Below are positions 52,959 through 61,079 of a DNA stretch of 64,000 bases, one piece after another (the stretch's first letter is position 1; every line of letters starts with the position of its first letter). The DNA comes from Mesorhizobium sp. ES1-4 (GTDB taxonomy: Bacteria > Pseudomonadota > Alphaproteobacteria > Rhizobiales > Rhizobiaceae). Location: assembly GCF_020164745.1 (NCBI RefSeq), contig NZ_JAIUGV010000011.1:124001-188000 (forward strand), read 5' to 3'. The notes under the pieces were generated by a model that was given only the letters and a program-made list of their open reading frames with translations, did not search any database and had not been told where the DNA came from. The translations under genes and the position numbers were made by a program.

Positions 52959-53195
52959 CCCCGTCGTAGGTGTTCATGCTGCGGCTGCGGCGCTTCTTGA
53001 TCTCGGCCACTTTCGCGTCCGTCGGGTCGGCGGGGGTCGGACCGGGGCGGGTCTTCTTGGTCTTGCCGATCACGCGTCCGATTTCGTGGTCCTCCGACTG
53101 TTCGGCCGCGTGATTGATGGAGCCCATCGCAGCACGACCGCCGCGCTCCATGATCTTCTCGAGAATGTCGAGGACTGCGCGGGTGAGCGGCAGGT
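52945..53195 (-). pseudogene. Transposase (TniA/TnsB-like) C-terminal tail
   Basis: About 80 codons that precede and overlap tniB, ending in KVAEIKKRRSRSMNTYDG and an acidic tail. The catalytic DDE domain of the transposase is missing; at about 53195 the reading frame runs instead into a nucleoside-sugar epimerase-like sequence. That this is the transposase tail is inferred from gene order and overlap, not from a recognised motif. Confidence 0.5.
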
Positions 53196-53934
53196 CGCTC
53201 GCCTTCCCGATCGCGGCGGCGATTTCCGAGACCGTCAGAGGCGTCGCGTCCGCTACGTTCAGTACGCGCTGCAGCCGGGGATGTCATGCAGATTTCCGCG
53301 AGGTCAGCGATACCGCCCGCGCTGCTCGTATGGAAGACACTCCTGACGCCAAGGCAAACAGGGATGCGGTCCCGTCGGTCCAAAGCCCGTTTTACGAACC
53401 ACCATTCGCGCGGGTGTCTGGCAAGCGGGCCGTAGATTGCGCAAGGCCTAAGGATCGTGACGGGGACGCCGGCCGAGAGCAGGGCATGCTCCATGGCGAT
53501 TTTTCGCGTCGAATAGGTCTGCGGTCCCGGCTCGACGGTACGAGTTTCCTCGCTGATCGGTCCGTCGAAGACAGGGAACCCAGTGTTCTGGCTTCGTCCA
53601 GCGACCTGCCAACCTCATCAGCGTAGACGCTGGACGACGAGACGACGACCAGCGAGCCGATCCGGTTGCAGGCGGCGAGCAGGTCGATGGCATCCGGCAA
53701 GTCATAGGCGGTGGGAACGAATACGGCGTCTATCGGGCATTCGAGGTCACGGATAACCCCTTCATAGCTGCCATTCGTCCCCTCGATCGGGAGAAGGCCG
53801 CGTTGCAGGAGGGCCGCGGGCGGTATCCTGTTGCCGCGCGTCGCACCCCAAACCTGCCATCCGCTTGCAAGCAGTCGGTCGGTGACAGATGCGCCAAGCT
53901 GACCTGTCACCCCAAAAACCAGGGCCTTGTTCAT
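53196..53934 (-). pseudogene. NAD-dependent epimerase/dehydratase gene, frameshifted and 3'-truncated
   Basis: ATG 53934 starts MNKALVFGVTGQLGASVTDR, a Rossmann GxxGxxG, with SSSVYADEVGRSLDEARTL later. A frameshift near 53578 continues in another frame (GPISEETRTVEPGPQTYSTR, then KIAMEHALLSAGVPVTILRP, the YxxxK region). A second shift near 53285 leads into LNVADATPLTVSEIAAAIGK and then the transposase-tail frame. The epimerase 3' end is gone. It would have acted on a nucleotide sugar or related substrate. Confidence 0.75.
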
Positions 53935-54395
53935 CGGGTCAGTTTAGGCGACTACGCGTTTGGATCAACTTTTGCCCACTCAGTTCCGATCTTCCACCTG
54001 ATTGGCGGTTGCTGCCGAAGGCCGCGGACTGGCAAGTACGTCGAGCGATCAGTGCCGTGTCGTCGAGGGAAGCACGTCGATCGCCTCAAAGCATGACGCG
54101 CTGTGACAGGGCTAGCGGTTTCCATCAGCCGCTGCCTACGGCCTGGCTGCTCCGCGATGAGATCTTCGATCCGACAGGCAACGCCAGCGATACTCGCTTT
54201 CACCTTGTAGCTACACTGAAAATCAATCCCGAGCTCGTCCGATTCCTTGATGGTTTTCTCGATGACCATGTGGTTGTTGCTGTCACCGCCGTGCCGCCCG
54301 CACAGCTCGAAGGCGAATATTGAAAAGGGGAGAACTATAGATACGGCGTTGGACTTCTGCTATCGTCGTCCGGTCGGTGCACAAGCGGGGGCGCG
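53935..54395. other. 460 bp without a confident gene
   Basis: A minus-strand open frame of 105 codons (53952-54269) begins with coding-like sequence (VIEKTIKESDELGIDFQCSY) but its second half is not protein-like, and no ribosome site or family was recognised. It may be a fragment. Confidence 0.4.
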
Positions 54396-54668
54396 GTGTC
54401 ACAAAAGAAGTTGCTGGACCGTGTGGCCATTGCTGCACTCCCGAAAATCGATGAATCAAAGGTAAGTGAACGCCCGCTCTGGTGGTGGGTGCTTTTTTGG
54501 CCTGGGAAGCTCGTCCTGTGGGTTCAATACATGTGGCCGGGGCGTATATCTTCTGCATTTGGCAGCGCCAGACGACGCAACGTGCCGTTAATCCAGGTTC
54601 TTTACAGCCTTTACTTCTACCTTTGCGTCGTCCTCGCTTTGGGATGGCTGATCATTTCCATGCATTGA
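54396..54668 (+). CDS. Small membrane protein, 90 aa
   Basis: From a GTG at 54396 (GGGGGCGCG upstream) the product has two hydrophobic segments, WWWVLFWPGKLVLWVQYM and VLYSLYFYLCVVLALGWLII. It lies 15 nt before the J-domain membrane gene, so the two form an operon. The gene is AT-richer than the flanks. No family was recognised. Confidence 0.6.
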   Translation: MSQKKLLDRVAIAALPKIDESKVSERPLWWWVLFWPGKLVLWVQYMWPGRISSAFGSARRRNVPLIQVLYSLYFYLCVVLALGWLIISMH

Positions 54669-54683
54669 GACGAGCGGACCGGA

Positions 54684-55694
54684 ATGGCGAGAAGAAGAAA
54701 AAATGACGACGGCGCGACCTTCGTCATAGGTGCCGTAGTGATCGTAGGGATCGTCGTTCTTACAATCCTACTCACAGCAACTGTGTTTGCCCCAGCGATC
54801 TTGATGGTGGCCTTTGCCGTGTACCAGCTAAAGGCGGGTACCCGCCCGATGGTCGAGGAACCTCATGAATCCGAACTTCTCAACCTGTCCACGGTTGAAG
54901 AGGAACTCGCCGCCAAAATTGGTCGTCTAGAGGAAATCGAGGAGGTGGCTTTTGACGCAGATTTAATGAGGAACGCAGATTACAGCTTCCACCGCGGGAG
55001 CAGGTTGGGCAAACAGCTTAATGCGGAAATAGAGTCGCTAGGGCCGCGCGTATCCGAACTCCAGCGCCTAGCGGGCGATGTCCGCGCTGCGCCGCTTGCC
55101 AGCTTTCAGCAATGGGTCCACGTGACCGCAATGCGGTCAGCCATCGGACGGACTCTTGTCGTGTACCTAGCTATCTTTGCGGGTTCGTACTGGTTGGTAA
55201 TGGGCCCTTGGAAGGATCTGGGCGCTTTCACCGCCCGGCACGTCTTGTTTCACGCAGGCAATATGAGCGAAGTCGTATACGGCGCCGCATTCGTTTCAGG
55301 GTTATCAAGTACCATTGTGCTGTATCTGGTCTACCGTTCCCGGACCGGTCGTATTTTGTCCGAGCATGCTGAAATCGCCCAACGGTGGACGGAATTCGCG
55401 TCGTTTGAGGTCAGCCCGACGAAAGAGATCGCCGACGAGGAGGTCTATGAAGAAGATGTTTCGTCGCACCAGCATAGGAGCGTGCTAGACGACGCAAAAC
55501 GCGCTTGGCACGAGGTTCTTGGTGTCTCCTCTCGGGCTTCAGCCGACGAGATCAATGCCGCTTACCGAGCGAAAATGATGAAGAACCACCCCGACAAGGT
55601 AGCCGAACTCGACGACGAATTCAGGCAGTTGGCTGAATCGCGGGCTAAGATGCTGAACTGGGCAAGAGACGAAGGCATTCAGGCATCAGGATGA
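54684..55694 (+). CDS. Membrane protein with C-terminal J-domain
   Basis: A 336-residue protein: N-terminal helix region (FVIGAVVIVGIVVLTILLTA), a glutamate-rich coiled stretch, a second pair of helices (RTLVVYLAIFAGSYWLVMGP and VVYGAAFVSGLSSTIVLYLV), and a J-domain at about 277-330 with AWHEVLGVSSRASADEINAA and the HPD in KMMKNHPDKVAELD. J-domains recruit DnaK. It probably hooks an Hsp70 to the membrane; the partner small membrane gene precedes it. Member of the accessory region. Confidence 0.78.
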   Translation: MARRRKNDDGATFVIGAVVIVGIVVLTILLTATVFAPAILMVAFAVYQLKAGTRPMVEEPHESELLNLSTVEEELAAKIGRLEEIEEVAFDADLMRNADYSFHRGSRLGKQLNAEIESLGPRVSELQRLAGDVRAAPLASFQQWVHVTAMRSAIGRTLVVYLAIFAGSYWLVMGPWKDLGAFTARHVLFHAGNMSEVVYGAAFVSGLSSTIVLYLVYRSRTGRILSEHAEIAQRWTEFASFEVSPTKEIADEEVYEEDVSSHQHRSVLDDAKRAWHEVLGVSSRASADEINAAYRAKMMKNHPDKVAELDDEFRQLAESRAKMLNWARDEGIQASG

Positions 55695-56375
55695 AGCCAG
55701 GTTTGGGGCGCACTTCGCCTTGCAATTCAGGTACTGTTGCTCACCCAACAAGCAGAGGTCGACCGCAGGCCCCTCGGTGCTCCTCAATCTGTCAAGCAGA
55801 GTTAATCGCAGAGATCAAAGGGAGCCTAGGTCGTCAGGCAACCGCCACGGGGATGCAGAATGGGCGCCTGGCGGATACTACCGTCAGCGGCAATTCATCC
55901 GTCGAAACCGGATCGCCATACGAGTTCGCGTACTTTCCATCGGTGAGGCCACATGTTAGCGTCTGGCTCGGCGGACTTGTTTCGCCCGGCCGACGCTCTG
56001 AGCCAACCCACCCCCCCGCGCCCAATGAGCGTCGGCCGATTGCTCCGTCAGCATGCCCTGCATTGGCTATTAGGCCAGCGCGTTGTCCAGCTCTGGGATA
56101 GGTTTAGCCGATTCTTTTCTCGCCTGCCGCGCTGGTGTGGCGGCGCGGACTGGCACCGCCGCGAGGCAACGACGGCCTAAGGCGATCGAGATGGTGCCGA
56201 CTGGCTGGCCGTCGGCGTGGTCAGTCCGGCAAAGGTCTCGCCTTGACTACAAAGCTTTCCATTCCTAGCGCAGATGCAGCAGGCGCGGCGATGCTCACCG
56301 GAGTGTTGACAAAGGCGTTGCCCGATGGAGATTATATTGACGCAGGGCGGTGCGATTTCGTGCAAGTCGATCATC
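55695..56375. other. About 680 bp with no recognisable gene
   Basis: Several open frames overlap here in different phases, but none has a ribosome site or family match. It may be remnant sequence; it separates the J-domain unit from the cold-shock gene. Confidence 0.4.
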
Positions 56376-56964
56376 ATGAGCAAACATAGAGACCGTCGCG
56401 AGACGCATAGGCATCGCTATGACGATGAGCGCGCCTTCTTCTCGGAAGACCCTGTCGAGCCGAGCTACTTTCAGCGCTCCTCGGCGACGGCGGAGCCTCG
56501 CGGTGATGTGGTTCAACGCCAGCAAGGGCTTTGGATTTGTGAAGCTGTCGGACGGTGCCGAGGCCTATTGGCATATCCGCGTGCTCGAGTCTGCCGGGAG
56601 CCGTGGTGTTTCCGAGGGGATGCATCTCAAAGTCCGGATCGAAGAAGGCCCACGAGGCCGACACGTCGGGCAGGTGCTCAACATTCACGACGAAACGGCG
56701 ATTGCTCCACCGCCCCCGCGTCGGGTTGAGAGTGCGGGCGCTGGCTCAAATGCGATGGCAGAAACCGAGGGCACCGTCAGATGGTACAATTCCGAGAAGG
56801 GCTTCGGCTTCATCTCGATCACGAGTGAGGAGAAGGACGTTTTCGTCCATGCCACCGCGTTAGGTCGGTCAGGACTCACGATGCTCGTGGAGGGGCAGAA
56901 AGTGTTTATTGAATGCGGACAAGGTAAGAAAGGCCTCGAGGTTCGCAGCATTCGCCTCTCGTAA
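56376..56964 (+). pseudogene. Double cold-shock-domain protein, frameshifted near its N terminus
   Basis: ATG 56376 opens SKHRDRRETHRHRYDDERAF, the usual basic N-terminal tail of rhizobial two-CSD proteins. Near 56500 the frame breaks, and the two CSDs continue in another frame: VMWFNASKGFGFVKLSDGAE (CSD1) and GTVRWYNSEKGFGFISITSE with KDVFVHATALGRSGL (CSD2). The second frame has its own ATG at 56419, so a shorter protein (181 residues, both RNA-binding domains intact) may still be made. CSPs bind single-stranded RNA/DNA. Confidence 0.75.
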
Positions 56965-57459
56965 GGCATCCCATCGGTATGGCACCAAACCGCATGAATG
57001 GCGGGCGGCGAGAATGAAGCTGTTTTATGTACAGGGCTGGCTTCGGCGATGCGGTGGGTCGGTCCAAGAACGTCCAACCGGCGCTGTCGGCGATCCAATC
57101 GCCAGTCTCCGCGCGAAGCTCCGCGGTACGGTCATGTCGCAGGGAATGCGAAGTTCATACGGAGATCATTCCTCCGCGGCTCCGGGCTATTTTGAGGGCG
57201 AGCTACGCCCCTTGTCGGGCAGGCCTCCCGTGAGGCAAACGGTGCTTTGCGCCTACGGGTGGGGCTCGTCCGCACCCGAGCAGGCGAAAGTGCGGATCTA
57301 GGGTTTGGGGGGTGGAGTTTTGAGAGTTTCGTGGTGACCGAACTCAGTGCGTCGCCCCGTTGCTCTCGGCCTCAATTCGTTTCAAGGAAAGTCGAAAACC
57401 ACGTCCACACTTACCGCGACTAAGGCCGTCTGTTACAAAATCATAAAGGCCAAAAGGGG
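56965..57459. other. About 500 bp with no supported gene
   Basis: Open frames here are out of phase with each other and lack starts with ribosome sites. Nothing was recognised. Confidence 0.4.
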
Positions 57460-57786
57460 CTACTGTCGAAGAAGAACGCCCCCGAATTGCGCCCACAAGC
57501 GTTCGCATTCTCTCGCCCTCAGGCTCGGCGTCCCCGGCTGGCCGTAGAAGACCATCGCGCCGCGAACGTCGTATCCGAGCACCGAGGCGTTGGCGACGAA
57601 CTGAATGGCCATTCCCAAGGTGACGGCACCGATCTTGGCCTCAGTTTTGTTGGTGAGGTCTATTACACCAAAAACTTCTGCACTCTCGCTCTTCACGGCC
57701 AGAACGGAGTTCGAGATCGCATTGTTCCCTAGGAGCATTTGAGTTAGTCGCCCGCTGATAACGGCTTCCCCAACTCTCTGCCCCAA
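57460..57786 (-). CDS. Hypothetical protein, 108 aa, possibly 5'-truncated
   Basis: From TTG 57786 the frame reads like protein to its stop (VLAVKSESAEVFGVIDLTNK, IGAVTLGMAIQFVANASVLG, YDVRGAMVFYGQPGTPSLRA, CERLWAQFGGVLLRQ). The upstream in-frame codons up to TAG are also protein-like, yet lack an ATG, so the real 5' end may be lost. No family is known to me. Confidence 0.45.
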   Translation of the reverse strand: MGQRVGEAVISGRLTQMLLGNNAISNSVLAVKSESAEVFGVIDLTNKTEAKIGAVTLGMAIQFVANASVLGYDVRGAMVFYGQPGTPSLRARECERLWAQFGGVLLRQ

Positions 57787-57887
57787 AGTTTGTTCCCAAT
57801 CGCCAGTCGTCGCCTATCATAGGTAATCGCGTGCTGCACTTAACGTGGCGTAATTACCGGACAAGGAGTTTTTCGAGAGAGAACGCA

Positions 57888-58148
57888 ATGCTATATCCAG
57901 GTCGATTTTTGGAGCCGCGCGAAATCGCGATGCTCGCCCGCGTTGTTCAGACAGTCTGCAGAGAGCGCGGCCTTTCCCCTGTTTCTCAACAAGGGGAGCA
58001 CTTAGCTTCGCACTTGCTCAAGCTGTTTATGAATGGTTTGACCGGGGAGCACGAGTTGCTCGAGGTCGAGAGGGGCCCGGCTCGAGGGTATGACCGACTG
58101 CTCCAGCAGGTTTCTGCTAGTCACGCAGGGACGAGGGAAGTCGCGTGA
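57888..58148 (+). CDS. Small conserved protein, 86 aa
   Basis: ATG 57888 begins MLYPGRFLEPREIAMLARVV; VCRERGLSPVSQQGEHLASH and LLKLFMNGLTGEHELLEVER follow. The mix of helices and the short length recall a family of rhizobial hypothetical proteins. GAGAGAGAAC upstream is a modest ribosome site. No role is known. Confidence 0.65.
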   Translation: MLYPGRFLEPREIAMLARVVQTVCRERGLSPVSQQGEHLASHLLKLFMNGLTGEHELLEVERGPARGYDRLLQQVSASHAGTREVA

Positions 58149-58465
58149 TTCCTACGGTCGAGCCGCTCTCGAACGCGCTTGGCCGCTTCGCCGCTTTGGG
58201 GCAGCCTCCCAGACTTGCCTTCGATTAGCATCTGATTGCGGCGCCCGTTGAGGTGAACAAGGTCGAGGCATAGAAGACGAGTCTCGGCGAGTTTGGATTG
58301 CCCAGCTGCCGCTCGAGAGCTTGATAATGGGCGAGACGGTTGTGCCGAGCACGACATCATTGCCGTCGATGGCGGACGAACCGGCAGGGCAGTCGCTGCC
58401 CGTACGCCACAGGAGAAAAGACAACCTGGCGAGCCGATTTTCCACGCCTAAGCGAACAAGGGCAA

Positions 58466-58490
58466 GGAACCTACTGGGCTCGGCGAAGTT
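58466..58490 (+). promoter_or_regulatory. EcfG/RpoE2-type promoter of the Tat-SDR gene
   Basis: GGAAC (58466-58470), 17 bp, GTT (58488-58490), ending 31 nt before ATG 58522. The rhizobial general stress sigma consensus is GGAAC-N16/17-cGTT. Confidence 0.6.
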
Positions 58491-58521
58491 CGGGAGCTTC
58501 CCGCCCGCTCGGAGAAGTCGA

Positions 58522-59535
58522 ATGTCCAAAGACCATCCTCATTCGTTGTCCCGACGTGAAGTCATGGCCGCGGCAGGAGTCGTCGGAATAGCGGCCGGCG
58601 TCGCGGGGTCGGCCAGCGCCCAGCAAACAAGCCTCAACCCCACAGGGAATGGACCTGCCATGCAAGATCCCCGCTCCAAGTACCCCAAGCCGCCGTTCGA
58701 AGCACAGACCCAGCCCTGGCCCGGTCTGGCGCGCGAAATGAAGCCCAAACCGGACCACGGGGAGACCAGCTATAAAGGTTCAGGACGGCTGGCGGGGCGC
58801 AAGGCCCTCATCACTGGCGGCGATTCCGGCATGGGCCGGGCTGCTGCTATAGCCTATGCGCGCGAAGGAGCGGACGTCGCGATTAATTATTATCCGTCGG
58901 AAGAGCCGGACGCGAGCGAAGTCATCCAGCTCATCCGCGATGTCGGCAGAACCGGCATCGGGATACCCGGCGATCTGCGGGCAGAGGCCTTCTGCCAAAA
59001 GCTGGTGGCCGACGCCGTACAGCAGCTCGGCGGACTCGATATCGTCGTTTGCAATGCCGGACGGCAGCAGGCGAGATCTTCCATCTTGGACATCACGACC
59101 GACGATTTCGATGCCACGATGAAGACCAACATCTACGCGCCGTTCTGGATCATCAAGGCGGCGCTGCCGCATCTGAAGCCAGGATCGTGCATCATCGGCA
59201 CTACGTCGGAACAAGCCTACGATCCTTCGCCTGAGCTTTACGACTACGCCCAGACCAAGGCCGCGACAATGAATTATGTGAAGTCGTTAGCGAAGCAGCT
59301 TGGACCCAAGGGCATTCGCGTCAACGGCGTAGCGCCTGGGCCAATCTGGACTCCGCTTCAGATAAGCGGCGGTGCGTCGGAAGAAAAGTACAGGAAATTC
59401 GGCAGCACGACTGCGCTGGAACGCCCGGGCCAACCTGCGGAACTGGCTTCGATTTACGTGCAGCTGGCGGCTGACGACGCCAGCTTCGCAACCGGAAACA
59501 TCTATGGCTCTGGCGGAGGTCAGGGACAGCCGTGA
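58522..59535 (+). CDS. SDR-family oxidoreductase with Tat-like leader
   Basis: A 337-residue SDR of the YhdG/YghA type. An N-terminal twin-arginine leader (SLSRREVMAAAGVVGIAAGV then AGSASAQ) is followed by a linker and the SDR core: GRKALITGGDSGMGRAAAIA, VCNAGRQQA, the catalytic YDYAQTKAATMNYVKSLAKQ and VRVNGVAPGPIWTPLQ (IRVNGVAPGP). GGAGAAG precedes ATG 58522. The RR leader suggests export as a folded cofactor-bound enzyme, unusual for SDRs. Substrate unknown; probable stress induction from the promoter. Confidence 0.86.
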   Translation: MSKDHPHSLSRREVMAAAGVVGIAAGVAGSASAQQTSLNPTGNGPAMQDPRSKYPKPPFEAQTQPWPGLAREMKPKPDHGETSYKGSGRLAGRKALITGGDSGMGRAAAIAYAREGADVAINYYPSEEPDASEVIQLIRDVGRTGIGIPGDLRAEAFCQKLVADAVQQLGGLDIVVCNAGRQQARSSILDITTDDFDATMKTNIYAPFWIIKAALPHLKPGSCIIGTTSEQAYDPSPELYDYAQTKAATMNYVKSLAKQLGPKGIRVNGVAPGPIWTPLQISGGASEEKYRKFGSTTALERPGQPAELASIYVQLAADDASFATGNIYGSGGGQGQP

Positions 59536-59606
59536 TCAAGGCGAGGGGCAGCACCATGTTGGCGCCGCCAAGCACATCGCCGGAGTGTCGGTCGGCGCGC
59601 GGCGGG

Positions 59607-59851
59607 CTAATCCGGTCCGCGGCGCCCACATAATGGCATGTCTTCACCACCGTCAGAGCCATGCAAGAAGGACTAGATTTCATCCATGTCGATCTCCCGT
59701 CACCGTTCCGGCCGATCGCAGAGAAGATTCGGCCGACAGCTTCCTGGACCTCGTTCTCGGACAGCGACCCGTCAGCATTGGTGTCCAGAAGCGCGAGTAT
59801 AACTGGCATCCCGACGCCGTGCATCATGCGAGAACCGTGACGGCGAGCCAT
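59607..59851 (-). pseudogene. EF-hand protein, frameshifted
   Basis: ATG 59851 gives MMHGVGMPVILALLDTNADG and the EF-hand loop DTNADGSLSENE, then VGRIFSAIGRNGDG. The second loop continues only after a one-base shift (EIDMDEI) and then meets TAG. The protein would be a calcium-binding helix-loop-helix pair of about 75-80 residues, now broken by one frameshift and one stop. Confidence 0.65.
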
Positions 59852-60067
59852 CCTATGCTCACCGGCCGGCCTCCATTGCGGTGCCGCTGCCAACCGCCCC
59901 CACGGCGGGAAGCTTCCTCTTGGCGGTCGACACCCTCCTCTTGCCGATTGTTCCTTCCGAACGGGGCCGATCCCGTTTCTGCGAACCCTCGCGCATTGAG
60001 ACCGAAGGCACTCGAGTGCTTGATGGACTCAAGGCAATGCTCCGGCACCTCGAACATGCCCCATTAG

Positions 60068-60337
60068 AAAGATCGCCGAGAATTCGCTAGCGCTTACGTC
60101 GACCTCAACCAAGTCCATCCGGTTCGTGAAAGCAACGGGCGATCGCAGAAGGTCTTCTTCTCCTTGATCGCGCGCCGTTATGGGATCCAGCTAAACTGGG
60201 CTGAGATTTCCCCGGAAGAGCATAACAAGGCCGCGATCGACGGGTCATTCGGCGAGCTTGGCCTGATGGATCAGCATTTCAGGTCGATGGCCGTACGGAC
60301 CCTAATAAGGCTGGTTCTGATCGAAAGCCGACCGTGA
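60068..60337 (+). pseudogene. Fic-domain protein C-terminal remnant
   Basis: An ORF without start codon reads AYVDLNQVHPVRESNGRSQK, VFFSLIARRYGIQLNWAEIS, PEEHNKAAIDGSFGELGLMD and a stop at 60335-60337. It matches the end of a Fic adenylyltransferase core. The motif is HPVRESNGR where HPFxxGNGR is expected (F to V, G to S), so the active site is altered. The N-terminal half is missing, and an upstream stop (60065-60067) closes the frame. Confidence 0.72.
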
Positions 60338-60480
60338 GGATTGCAGATGTGGAGGGGCGGAGCGGTTGACCTTCTTGAGCGCCCGGTCGTCTGCTCCACA
60401 GTGCGACCTGCCGCAGGCATTCAGGAGGCCAGGCAATCGGGGGAGCAGCGCCGCGACCGCGCATAATGACAATGCCGCTC

Positions 60481-60747
60481 TTACGCTGGCTGTTCCTCGC
60501 TGAAATTGGGTGAAGCAGTCTCCAGGGGACCTATCCGGTCGAACCGCACGGAATGCCCCCGCTGGACGGCGCTTCGGGCCAGCAGATGATCCAGTTGGGC
60601 ATCTTCAATGGGGCTGCGGACCACCTGACGAATGGCCTTGCATGCCAGTTCGGTCGACACGAAGTCATACCTCCTGCTTCTGGCGAGAACATATTGTTCA
60701 ACCAGCATCTTCACGCGCCTGAGCGCGATGTCGTCGGCATGTTGCAT
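60481..60747 (-). CDS. Small conserved protein, 88 aa
   Basis: GGAGG lies 9 nt before ATG 60747. The 88-residue product is helical: IALRRVKMLVEQYVLARSRR, YDFVSTELACKAIRQVVRSP and DAQLDHLLARSAVQRGHSVR. It resembles a family of short rhizobial hypothetical proteins but no function is known. It carries an EcfG-type promoter (60771-60795), suggesting stress induction. Confidence 0.72.
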   Translation of the reverse strand: MQHADDIALRRVKMLVEQYVLARSRRYDFVSTELACKAIRQVVRSPIEDAQLDHLLARSAVQRGHSVRFDRIGPLETASPNFSEEQPA

Positions 60748-60770
60748 TTGGTGGTTCCTCCTGCGCGCCG

Positions 60771-60795
60771 AACTGCCGAACGGCTAGGTTGTTCC
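60771..60795 (-). promoter_or_regulatory. EcfG/RpoE2-type promoter of the 88-aa gene
   Basis: On the minus strand GGAAC (60795-60791), 17 bp, GTT (60773-60771), ending 23 nt before ATG 60747. Confidence 0.6.
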
Positions 60796-61027
60796 ACCTG
60801 ATTGAAAACTTGGAAAGCCCGCGCCTCCCGGCCGGGGAGCGCGCGGGCTGATCAGGTCGAGGGGAACCCAATCGCGCAGCGTCAAACGAGGGGAGCGACG
60901 ACGCCGCACGACACCGAACTTGCATCGACGCCAGTTGTTCCACTTCGCCTTCTTCGCGTTGTTCGCGCCTGAACGCACCCGAGGAGATCGCCTGCTTTCG
61001 CAGCCGGGAATTCGACCGATCCCCTCC

Positions 61028-61052
61028 GGAACAATCAGACGCCCCGCTGGTT
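61028..61052 (+). promoter_or_regulatory. EcfG/RpoE2-type promoter of the SDR-ADH pair
   Basis: GGAAC (61028-61032), 17 bp, GTT (61050-61052), ending 27 nt before ATG 61080. Confidence 0.6.
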
Positions 61053-61079
61053 CGGCCAGAACGAACCTCGGAGGACGTG

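Noticed and set aside
53952-54269. 105-codon minus frame before the membrane pair
   Set aside because: Only its first part looks coding; no start signal or family, so noted but not called.
59824-60090. Short overlapping frames on both strands upstream of the Fic remnant
   Set aside because: They conflict with the EF-hand pseudogene and show no protein character.
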